From: Sphingomonadales bacterium
GTDB taxonomy: Bacteria > Pseudomonadota > Alphaproteobacteria > Sphingomonadales > Sphingomonadaceae
Direction: 5' to 3'
Assembly: GCA_028868335.1 (NCBI GenBank)
Contig: JAGWUU010000127.1
Span: 1-8,872, forward strand
DNA length: 8,872 bases
Shown: positions 1 to 6,038 of the stretch, piece after piece
Layout: each line of letters begins with the position of its first letter
Position numbering within the stretch: position 1 is the stretch's first letter
Position numbers and translations under genes: made by a program
The notes under the pieces: model-generated
Databases searched by the model: none
What the model was told of the DNA's origin: nothing
What the model saw: the letters and a program-made list of their open reading frames with translations, nothing else

Positions 1-6
1 TCTCGC

Positions 7-1041
7 ATGGCGATCATTGGCATCCGGCGGCTTACCTGGGCGGTGGACGATGTTCCCGCCTGCGTCCGCTTCTTCACCGATTTCGGGCTGACCCTCATCA
101 GCAGCACCCCTGACGAAGCCTTGTTCGAGGTGGCGGACGGATCGCAGACGCTGATCCTCAAACACGGCCACGCGCGCTTGCCGAAGGACACCGCGCAGAC
201 CGGCAGGGGCGTGTTCGAGGTGGTCTGGGCGGTTGACTCTGACGAAGGGTTGCGCCGCCTCAAGGACAAGCTCGAACCCGATTGCGCCCTGACGACCGAC
301 GACGAGGGCGTAGTTCATTTCACCACGCCGTTCGGCCAGGCGATCGGCTTACAGGTCTGGCAACCGCGCGCCGTGTTCGGCGCCCCGACCCCGCACAATA
401 CCGTGGGCCGGATCGAACGGCTCAACCAGCCGCGCAAGTGGATCGACCGGGCGCTGCCCAAGCGCGCCCACCATTGCGTCTGGACCTTTCCCGACGTGCA
501 GCAAGCGCTGGAATTCTATCGCGACACGCTGGGCTTCCGCATCACCGACATGCAGAAGGGCTTCGGCGTCTATATGCGCGCCGACGGCTGCTACGAACAC
601 CATAACGTGTTCCTCGCCAATGCCCACGCGCCGATGCCGGGGTTCAACGGCACGCTGAAATTCCATCACGCCAACTGGGAGGTCGAGGACATCGACGAAC
701 TGATGGTGGCCAAGAACTACCTCGACCGGCGCGGCTACGATTATGGTGACTGGTCATGGGGCTTTGGCCGCCATCGGCTGACCAGCGCGGCGTTCTTCTA
801 CATCCCCTGCCCCGGCGGCGGCGATGCCGAATACGGCGCCGATTGCGACTGCGTCGACGATAGCTGGAAGCCGCGCATCTGGGACGGCGCCTTCGGCACC
901 GCAATCTACATGACCAACCTGCCTGATTTCATGCAGGGCGAGCCCAACTGGGACGTGACCTACGCCCGCCCCGACCAGCTTCACTATCACCCCGCGGACC
1001 CGGCGGCGCCGGAGCCTTTGGTCGCCGAAGCCGCGGAATAA
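7..1041 (+). CDS. Two-domain type I extradiol ring-cleavage dioxygenase (VOC superfamily), copy 1
   Basis: This 344-residue protein has two vicinal-oxygen-chelate domains, at about residues 3-118 and 148-285. Family members are cytoplasmic Fe(II) enzymes that open catechol-type rings next to the two hydroxyls. The catalytic C-terminal half carries His156, His221 and Glu275, which fit the 2-His-1-Glu iron triad. His256 (in GRHR) and Tyr265 fit the second-sphere acid/base pair. The His-Tyr-Glu spacing (+9, +19) is the same as I recall for biphenyl-2,3-diol dioxygenase BphC (His241, Tyr250, Glu260), and the AEYG around the Glu resembles its VEYG. The N-terminal domain lacks the metal ligands, as usual. 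The protein aligns from its first residue with the product of 2336-3406, which supports this ATG. Only six bases precede it, so its ribosome site lies outside the window. An FAD hydroxylase follows 64 bp downstream. The active-site reading is strong; the substrate is unknown. Confidence 0.85.
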   Translation: MAIIGIRRLTWAVDDVPACVRFFTDFGLTLISSTPDEALFEVADGSQTLILKHGHARLPKDTAQTGRGVFEVVWAVDSDEGLRRLKDKLEPDCALTTDDEGVVHFTTPFGQAIGLQVWQPRAVFGAPTPHNTVGRIERLNQPRKWIDRALPKRAHHCVWTFPDVQQALEFYRDTLGFRITDMQKGFGVYMRADGCYEHHNVFLANAHAPMPGFNGTLKFHHANWEVEDIDELMVAKNYLDRRGYDYGDWSWGFGRHRLTSAAFFYIPCPGGGDAEYGADCDCVDDSWKPRIWDGAFGTAIYMTNLPDFMQGEPNWDVTYARPDQLHYHPADPAAPEPLVAEAAE

Positions 1042-1047
1042 GGCTGA

Positions 1048-1071
1048 GCCCCTCCCTGCCAGGGAGCGGGC
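1048..1071. repeat. Strong intergenic hairpin between dioxygenase and FAD hydroxylase
   Basis: GCCC-CTCCCT at 1048-1057 pairs with AGGGAG at 1061-1066 and GGGC at 1068-1071. This makes a 10-bp stem with a GCC loop and one bulged C (1067). No T-run follows, so it is not a classical intrinsic terminator. A similar hairpin with the same GCC loop lies at 3439-3460, and both are followed within 6 to 7 bases or less by AATTCA. This suggests a dispersed intergenic palindrome, which might attenuate transcription or protect an mRNA end. Confidence 0.55.
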
Positions 1072-1105
1072 CGAGCAATTCAAACTTCTTGAGAGGACTC
1101 ACACC

Positions 1106-2236
1106 ATGAGCAAGGCACAGAACATCCTCGTTGTCGGCGGCGGCGTCGCCGGGCTGGCCGTCGCGATCGGGCTGCACAACAAGGGAATCAAGGTAGAGGT
1201 GGTCGAGCGCGACCGCGACTGGAAGGTCTATCACGTCGGCATCATCGTCCAGGCGAACTTCATCCGTGCGCTTAACCAGCTTGGCGTGGGCCAGGCCGCG
1301 GTCGAGGCCGGCTATCCCTTCAGGGGCGCCCGGTTCATGAACCAGGCGGGCGAGGTGCTGGCCGAACTGCCCGGCGATCCGGCGGTCGATGGCCTCCCCT
1401 CGGATCTGGGACTGACCCGCCCGGCGCTGCACGAGGTGCTGACCCGAGAGGTCAGGCGGCTGGGCATCCCCGTGCGGCTGGGCGTGACTTTCGAGTGCTT
1501 CGAGGACAAGGGCGATCGCGTCGACGTGACCTTCACCGATGGCACCAGCGGCTCCTACGATCTGGTCATCGGCTGCGACGGCAACTATTCGGCGGTGCGC
1601 AAGGTGCTTTGGCCCGAGGCAACGCCGAAGTTCACCGGGCAGGGCGTGTGGCGCTACAACGTTCCCAAGCCCGTCGACCTTGAATGGAGCGACATCTACA
1701 TTGGCGAACCGCACAGCGGCTTCAACGGCAAGGCGGGCTATTGTCCGCTGACCGCGACCGAGATGTATATCTTCGCGGTGATCGAGGAGCCGGGCAACCC
1801 GCGCTTCGCCCCGGAAACGCTGGCCGACGAGATGCGCGCGCGCCTTGTCGGCTATGGCGGCATCCTGGGAGATTCGGCCAAGCGGATCACCGATCCGGCG
1901 CTGGTGGTCTATCGCCCGCTCGAGGCCTGCATCATGCCGGATCCGTGGTACAAGGGCCGCGTGGTGCTGATCGGCGATGCCGCCCACTCCGCAACCCCGC
2001 ACCTTGGCCAGGGCGCGGCCATGGCGGTGGAAGATGCCGTGGTGCTGGCCGAGGAACTGGCGGACAAGGACATCGACCGCGCGCTCCGCTCCTTCATGGA
2101 TCGCCGCTTCGAGCGCGCCAGACTGGTCGGCACCAGCTCGATCCGGCTTGGCGAGTGGGAGATGCATCCCGAAACCGCAGGCGATCCGGTGGAACTGACC
2201 GACACCATCCGCAAGAAGCTGGCCGAGCCGGTCTGA
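1106..2236 (+). CDS. FAD-dependent aromatic monooxygenase (class A flavoprotein hydroxylase)
   Basis: This 376-residue protein should use FAD and NAD(P)H to put a hydroxyl on an activated (phenol-type) ring. It has the three hallmarks of the family in order. The N-terminal Rossmann GxGxxG is at residues 11-16 (GGGVAG), followed by Glu34 at the end of the second strand for the FAD ribose. The DG motif is at 152-159 (DLVIGCDG). The GD motif is at 289-297 (IGDAAHSAT) with PHLGQGAAMAVEDA after it. Length and motifs fit salicylate, 3-hydroxybenzoate 6- and 2,6-dihydroxypyridine 3-hydroxylases; I cannot choose among them. It lacks the extra C-terminal thioredoxin-like domain of the phenol hydroxylases. 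The start is supported by GAGAGGA at 1091-1097, eight bases before ATG. It sits between two paralogous extradiol dioxygenases, so its likely job is to make the diol that one of them cleaves. Confidence 0.88.
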   Translation: MSKAQNILVVGGGVAGLAVAIGLHNKGIKVEVVERDRDWKVYHVGIIVQANFIRALNQLGVGQAAVEAGYPFRGARFMNQAGEVLAELPGDPAVDGLPSDLGLTRPALHEVLTREVRRLGIPVRLGVTFECFEDKGDRVDVTFTDGTSGSYDLVIGCDGNYSAVRKVLWPEATPKFTGQGVWRYNVPKPVDLEWSDIYIGEPHSGFNGKAGYCPLTATEMYIFAVIEEPGNPRFAPETLADEMRARLVGYGGILGDSAKRITDPALVVYRPLEACIMPDPWYKGRVVLIGDAAHSATPHLGQGAAMAVEDAVVLAEELADKDIDRALRSFMDRRFERARLVGTSSIRLGEWEMHPETAGDPVELTDTIRKKLAEPV

Positions 2237-2281
2237 ACACCAAATCGAAGCGCTGGTTAGCTACGATCCGAAACAATGCAT

Positions 2282-2332
2282 TTCTCCCCGGCGGGTTGCC
2301 TGCCCATAAGGCGGGCAATTCGAAGGGGAGAA
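2282..2332 (+). promoter_or_regulatory. Leader structure that can mask the Shine-Dalgarno of the second dioxygenase
   Basis: TTCTCCCC (2282-2289) is fully complementary to GGGGAGAA (2325-2332), which is the Shine-Dalgarno region three bases before the ATG at 2336. Between the arms is a second hairpin: TTGCCTGCC (2296-2304) pairs with GGCGGGCAA (2310-2318) with one G-U pair and a CATAA loop. The RNA could hide the ribosome site or hold the two arms together. The pairing is seen in the sequence; any regulatory effect is inference. It could also be a degenerate intergenic repeat. Confidence 0.4.
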
Positions 2333-2335
2333 TCC

Positions 2336-3406
2336 ATGTCAGTCCTTGGCGTTGAAAGCGTCGTTTTCGGCGTGGCCGATCTTGCCGAGCATACCCGGTT
2401 CTGGAGCGATTTCGGCCTGCCGCTGGAGCGCGCGAGCGAAACCGAGACGGTGTTTCGTCTCGCCTCGGGCAGCCAGGTGATCCTGCTGCGGCACGGCGAT
2501 GCGCGGCTGCCCTCGCCCGATCCGTTCGTCGGGGACGGCCTCAAGGAAACCATCTGGGGCGTCGATACGCCGGAGAACCTTGAGCGGATCGCCAGGAGCC
2601 TGGCTGGTGAAGTGGCCGTTACCCGCGACGGCGACGGCACGATCCGCGCGGTCTGCCCCGATGGCCAGCCGATCGCCCTGCGCGTGTGGGACAAGCAAGC
2701 CGTCGTCAGCGAGGCATCGCCGGTCAATACACCGGGAAGCTATCCGCGCTTCAACCAGCACCGGATCTGGCGGCAGCGCGCCATCCCCAAGACGATCAAC
2801 CACGTCGTGTTCTTCAGCACCGACTATGTCGGCAGCTTCGAATTCTACGAACGCCACCTGGGCTTCCGCTACACCGATCACTCCAAAGGCACCGGGATCT
2901 TCGCCCGCGCCGGCGGCACGTTCGAGCATCACTCGATCTTCTGGGTCAACTGCGACCTGCCGATCGCGCCCGATCACTTCAAGTTCATGCACATCGCCTT
3001 CGGGATGGACGACATCGACGAGGTGATGCTGGGCGCCAACATCATGGAAGCGAAGGGCTGGAAGAACGAGAGCATGAACAGCTCGGGCGGAATTTCCCGC
3101 CACCGGATCAGCTCGGCGATCTACTACTACTGCGATATGCCCGGGAAGGCGGGCGAGGCGGAATACCACGCCGATACCGACTACATCGACGACAACTGGG
3201 TTCCGCGCGCCTGGGATTTCCGCTTTGGGTCATTGCTGTGGAGCAACAACGCCCCGCCGATCTTCCGCGGCGACAACATCCCCTGGGACATGCAGTTCGA
3301 CAGGAACCGCGACAGCTTCGCCCCGTTCCGCAAGGACAAGCCCGGCAAGCGCCCGGTCAGCGGCAAGCTCGCCGAAATCACCGAGGATGACGAGCACGCG
3401 CTTTAG
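2336..3406 (+). CDS. Two-domain type I extradiol ring-cleavage dioxygenase (VOC superfamily), copy 2
   Basis: This 356-residue protein is a paralogue of the product of 7-1041 and aligns with it over nearly its whole length. Shared blocks include the DFGL near residue 25, the GSQ...HG.ARLP segment and a (Y/C)xDDxWxPRxWD block near the C-terminus. The catalytic domain keeps His156, His219 and Glu276 as predicted Fe(II) ligands, with His256 (SRHR) and Tyr265 as second-sphere residues. One residue is inserted before the Glu relative to copy 1. The ATG at 2336 is chosen because AGGGGAGAA lies just upstream and the first residues match copy 1. An in-frame ATG at 2276 would add a basic 20-residue extension that the paralogue lacks. 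Copy 2 has a neutral segment, ESMNSSGGIS, where copy 1 has an aromatic one (YDYGDWSWGFG), so the substrates probably differ. It is the last gene of the rightward block. Substrate unknown. Confidence 0.85.
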   Translation: MSVLGVESVVFGVADLAEHTRFWSDFGLPLERASETETVFRLASGSQVILLRHGDARLPSPDPFVGDGLKETIWGVDTPENLERIARSLAGEVAVTRDGDGTIRAVCPDGQPIALRVWDKQAVVSEASPVNTPGSYPRFNQHRIWRQRAIPKTINHVVFFSTDYVGSFEFYERHLGFRYTDHSKGTGIFARAGGTFEHHSIFWVNCDLPIAPDHFKFMHIAFGMDDIDEVMLGANIMEAKGWKNESMNSSGGISRHRISSAIYYYCDMPGKAGEAEYHADTDYIDDNWVPRAWDFRFGSLLWSNNAPPIFRGDNIPWDMQFDRNRDSFAPFRKDKPGKRPVSGKLAEITEDDEHAL

Positions 3407-3438
3407 AGCCTGCCCTGCTTAAAGATTGAAGCTTCAAA

Positions 3439-3460
3439 GCCCTTCCCCGCCGGGGAGAGG
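3439..3460. terminator. Hairpin between the convergent operons, possible weak bidirectional terminator
   Basis: TTCCCC (3443-3448) pairs with GGGGAG (3452-3457) around a GCC loop. The stem extends by CC/GG if A3458 is bulged. It lies in the 97-bp gap between the two convergent stop codons. No clear T-tract follows on either strand, so termination is uncertain. It resembles the hairpin at 1048-1071 in sequence and loop. A 12-bp perfect palindrome, TTGAAGCTTCAA, lies beside it at 3426-3437. Confidence 0.4.
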
Positions 3461-3503
3461 TAATTCAGTCAAATCAGGACCGACTCCAGACCTGCAACGA
3501 TGT

Positions 3504-4148
3504 TCACAGCTTCGGGTTGTCGGCGCTCCACCTGACGGAAAGTTCGATCCCGCTGCCGATCGGAAGAAGCGTGGTCCTGAGTTGCGGGCATGCCTCCACC
3601 GCCGCGCGATAGAGGCGCATTTCGGGGCGCGAGAAGACGGGTTGGACGATATTGTCGGCGCAGATGATCCCCTCGTCCGCGAGGTGAGGCAGGAAGGCAT
3701 CGAGGCAGGGAACGTAGAGTTCCTTCCAGATGTCGAGCAAGATCATGTCCCACTCTCCGGCATCCTCGGCAATCATCGCCACGGCGTCGCCCAGCCGGAA
3801 ATCGACCACGTCGGCCAGACCGGCCTCGCTCAACTGTTCGCGCGCGAAGCGCTGCTTGTAGTCGGCCAGTTCCATCGTCACGACCTGCGCGCCAACGCTG
3901 CGCGCGGCATCGGCAAGGAACAGCGTCGAATAACCGTAGCTGGTCCCCAGCTCGAGAATGCGGCGTGGGCGCTTGGCAAGAATCAAAGCGTGCAGGAACG
4001 CCCCGACCTCCGGGCCGACGGGCAACAGGAATTCGTCGCGGACGGCGAACCCGGCCGGGCCGAGTTCGCGCATCCGCGCCGCATCGGCGACCTCGCGCGC
4101 AGCATAGCGCGCGAACACCGCCGCGACCCTGGGGTCTTCGAAATTCAT
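3504..4148 (-). CDS. Catechol O-methyltransferase-like SAM-dependent methyltransferase
   Basis: This 214-residue class I methyltransferase should move a methyl group from S-adenosylmethionine to a hydroxyl of a diol, using Mg2+. Motif I is ELGTSYGYST (66-75), very close to the ELGAYCGYS of animal COMT. Glu93 fits the SAM-ribose ligand. Asp139, Asp165 and Asn166 fit the Mg2+ ligands (COMT Asp141, Asp169, Asn170). Lys142, in LDIWKELY, fits the COMT catalytic lysine in LDHWKDRY. The length fits soluble COMT and bacterial family 3 O-methyltransferases. Its ATG overlaps the stop of the DoxX-like gene by four bases (ATGA), so translation is coupled. It is the last gene of the leftward operon. A methyltransferase beside catechol-cleaving enzymes and a Rieske oxygenase might protect or divert a diol intermediate. 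It could also act on another diol or a phenylpropanoid-like acceptor. The family call is strong; the substrate is inferred. Confidence 0.82.
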   Translation of the reverse strand: MNFEDPRVAAVFARYAAREVADAARMRELGPAGFAVRDEFLLPVGPEVGAFLHALILAKRPRRILELGTSYGYSTLFLADAARSVGAQVVTMELADYKQRFAREQLSEAGLADVVDFRLGDAVAMIAEDAGEWDMILLDIWKELYVPCLDAFLPHLADEGIICADNIVQPVFSRPEMRLYRAAVEACPQLRTTLLPIGSGIELSVRWSADNPKL

Positions 4149-4558
4149 GCCGCCTTGTCTCGGTTATCGAGCGAGAGTGGCCCGGCACCGGCGGCGGACA
4201 GCCACAGGAAGACGAAGCAATAGAGATAGGCCGCCTCGCCCATGTTGGTTGCCGGAATGAGCCCGTGTGGCAGGTGGACCATGAAGTAGCCCACAGCCAT
4301 TTCGCCCGCGAGCACGAAGGCGACCGGGCGGGTGAACAGCCCGAGCAGCACCAGCGCGCCGCCCACCAGTTCGAGCAGCCCGGAAAAGCCCATGAATGAC
4401 AACGGCGAGACCGGCATCGGCCCCAGCGCCGCGGGGGCGGCCGGGAAGCCCAGCAGCTTCATCGTACCGTGCGACATGAAGCTGAGCCCCGCCATGATCC
4501 GCAGCACGGCGTGCAGCAGCCCGGTAAAACGCGACATGTTGAGTGGATCGTTGGACAT
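4145..4558 (-). CDS. DoxX-like integral membrane protein
   Basis: This 137-residue hydrophobic protein has about four membrane helices, near residues 12-32, 55-75, 78-97 and 107-127. The pattern RIMAGLSFMSHGTMKLLGF, a glycine-rich second helix (ELVGGALVLLGLFTRP) and AGEMAVGYFMVHLP fits the DoxX/DoxD-like family. Such proteins are named after a subunit of an archaeal terminal quinol oxidase/thiosulfate oxidoreductase, but most bacterial members have no proven role. Redox or thiol stress functions have been proposed. The start at 4558 has GGGGGAGAA just before it; an upstream in-frame ATG (4585) would add nine residues and has no better site. It follows the small VOC gene by 39 bp and overlaps the methyltransferase start by four. 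Its role in the pathway is unknown; quinone-linked electron handling is only a guess. Confidence 0.75.
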   Translation of the reverse strand: MSNDPLNMSRFTGLLHAVLRIMAGLSFMSHGTMKLLGFPAAPAALGPMPVSPLSFMGFSGLLELVGGALVLLGLFTRPVAFVLAGEMAVGYFMVHLPHGLIPATNMGEAAYLYCFVFLWLSAAGAGPLSLDNRDKAA

Positions 4559-4597
4559 TGCATTCTCCCCCTTCCAGCGCGCCAACCCCGGCGCGGT

Positions 4598-5002
4598 TCA
4601 CTCGCCTTCTTCGACGAATTCGATCAGGTTTCCGGCGCAATCCCGGATGAAGCATCCCTTGCCGAATTCCTCGCGCACCACGAAGGCAATGTCCACCTGC
4701 TTCGATTCCATCTCCGCCAGAAATGCCTCCAGGTCGTCGACACGGAAGGCGAGGTGCTTGTTGCCGTGCGTCTTGAGATCGCGCGGCGGATGGCGGCGAT
4801 CCTCGGGCAGCGGGGCGGCGCCTTCCACCTCGAACAGTTCGAAGCGCAATGGCCCTTTGCGCAGCATCGCGGTGTGGCTGCGCGCCGCCTCGATCCAGAA
4901 GCGCTTCTCCACCTCGAATCCCAGGACGCTGCCGTACCACGCGATCGCCGCATCAAGGCTGGGAACCGAGACGCCGCCGTGGTGGAACGTGAATTCAGCC
5001 AT
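4598..5002 (-). CDS. Single-domain VOC (glyoxalase-fold) metalloprotein
   Basis: This 134-residue protein is one vicinal-oxygen-chelate domain made of two beta-alpha-beta-beta-beta modules. The modules start at HHGGVSVPSLDAAIAWYGSVLGF and NKHLAFRVDDLEAFLAEM. All four positions that bind metal in glyoxalase I and methylmalonyl-CoA epimerase are filled: His8, Glu55, His83 and Glu128. An active metalloenzyme (lyase, isomerase or epimerase) is therefore likelier than a bleomycin-type binding protein. It is far too short to be an extradiol dioxygenase of the two-domain type found at the left of the window. Its ATG overlaps the end of the Rieske gene by eight bases and GGGGAAG lies six bases upstream, inside that gene. 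Coupling to the oxygenase suggests that it handles a product of the same pathway, such as isomerising a keto or enol intermediate. Function not established. Confidence 0.78.
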   Translation of the reverse strand: MAEFTFHHGGVSVPSLDAAIAWYGSVLGFEVEKRFWIEAARSHTAMLRKGPLRFELFEVEGAAPLPEDRRHPPRDLKTHGNKHLAFRVDDLEAFLAEMESKQVDIAFVVREEFGKGCFIRDCAGNLIEFVEEGE

Positions 5003-6038
5003 GCGCGGCTTCCCCGCCGATCATCTTTTCCAGCAGGCGACGGGCACGGGTTCCACCCTGGTCGATGCCCAGCGAGAGCGGCTTTTCCGCCCAGAAATCA
5101 CCGCCCGACCGGAGATTGTCTTTGACGTTGGCATAGGCCGCTTCGATCATCGGCTTGTCCTCGGCATCGAAGGCCTGACGGAACAGGTCGATCATGGCCT
5201 GGTCGGTTTCGGTGCTGTTCAGATCGTGGTTGCGGCTGGCCGACCAGAAATAGTGCGTCTCGTCGGCATTGGCCGGGGTGAGGATATGGGCCTGGGGAAT
5301 ATCGAAGCCGTGGCTTTGGGGCGCGCCGTGCGGGGTGGCGCCAACATCGAGGCGCATCGACGCCGGGGCGTTCCAGCGCATCCGCAGCCAGTGGTCGACC
5401 GTCTCTCCCGCCGCGACCAGCCCCTGCGCCACCATCGGCGGGGGGATGTTCGGCATCCACCAGTCCGAATGGAGCGTTTCGCCGTCCTGCCGCACGCTGT
5501 GCTCACCGGCAAAGATCACCCCGTCGCCGGCGAAGGACCCCTTGTGAACAAATTCGATGTGCGAAAGGTCCATGAGATTATCGGTGCCGTATTCGTAATT
5601 GGCCTTCATCAGCGTGTAGCCGCGTACTGATCGTCGGCCCGGCCCATCGGGAACGAAACCGAAATCGGGGATCAGCGCCGGGTCCGCCGCGCCGGGATCG
5701 CCGCCCCACAGCCACACGATCCCATCGCGTTCGATCGCGGCGAAGGCGCGCACCGTGGCCCCGGCTGGAATGCGCTGGGCGAAAGGATTGTGCAGGCATT
5801 GCCCGTCCGGCCCGAAGCGCAGCCCGTGATAGGCGCAGACCACCGCGTCACCATCCCGTTCGCCCATCGACAGCGGCGCGAAACGATGCGGGCAGCGATC
5901 GAGGAGCGCGGCCGGGCTGCCGTCGGCCAGCCGATAGACGAATACCGGCATCCCCAGGATCTGCCGCGCCAGGCCGAGCGGTCCGACCTCGTCGGCCCAG
6001 CCCGCCATGTACCAGCAATTCCTGAGGTAGCGCTGCAT
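4995..6038 (-). CDS. Rieske non-haem iron oxygenase, VanA/DdmC (aromatic O-demethylase) type
   Basis: This 347-residue oxygenase component should use O2 and electrons from a ferredoxin/reductase to oxidise an aromatic substrate. The Rieske [2Fe-2S] ligands are Cys49-x-His51 and Cys68-xx-His71. The catalytic iron site is in NLMDLSHIEFVH, giving Asn154, Asp157, His160 and His165, with Asp294 in AEDKPMIEA as the third ligand. These are the same residue numbers I recall for dicamba O-demethylase DdmC, and the length fits VanA-type enzymes rather than the 430-residue ring-dihydroxylating alpha subunits. Close homologues remove methyl groups from aryl ethers, but the subfamily also has ring and methyl hydroxylases. 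The start at 6038 shares its base with the hydrolase stop (TGATG) and has GGAG upstream; starting at 6068 would add ten residues. No ferredoxin or reductase is in the window. The family is near certain; O-demethylation is inference. Confidence 0.9.
   Translation of the reverse strand: MQRYLRNCWYMAGWADEVGPLGLARQILGMPVFVYRLADGSPAALLDRCPHRFAPLSMGERDGDAVVCAYHGLRFGPDGQCLHNPFAQRIPAGATVRAFAAIERDGIVWLWGGDPGAADPALIPDFGFVPDGPGRRSVRGYTLMKANYEYGTDNLMDLSHIEFVHKGSFAGDGVIFAGEHSVRQDGETLHSDWWMPNIPPPMVAQGLVAAGETVDHWLRMRWNAPASMRLDVGATPHGAPQSHGFDIPQAHILTPANADETHYFWSASRNHDLNSTETDQAMIDLFRQAFDAEDKPMIEAAYANVKDNLRSGGDFWAEKPLSLGIDQGGTRARRLLEKMIGGEAAHG

Noticed and set aside
929..2167. Long leftward open frame (412 codons) opposite the FAD hydroxylase
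   Set aside because: It is antisense to a gene with clear FAD motifs, has no recognisable domain, and reads as the low-complexity shadow expected in GC-rich DNA.
2276..2335. Upstream start for the second dioxygenase (20 extra residues)
   Set aside because: The ATG at 2336 has a strong ribosome site and aligns with the start of the paralogue; the extension is basic and covers the leader hairpins.
2339..3169. Leftward open frame opposite the second dioxygenase
   Set aside because: It is a shadow of a gene whose active-site residues are all conserved with its paralogue.
3426..3437. 12-bp perfect palindrome TTGAAGCTTCAA as an operator
   Set aside because: It lies after a stop codon in a convergent gap, where an operator makes little sense, and no regulator is nearby. 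It is too short to call on its own.
4332..5630. Long rightward open frame (432 codons) opposite the DoxX, VOC and Rieske genes
   Set aside because: It spans three well-supported genes on the other strand, has no domain and crosses their boundaries without regard to them.
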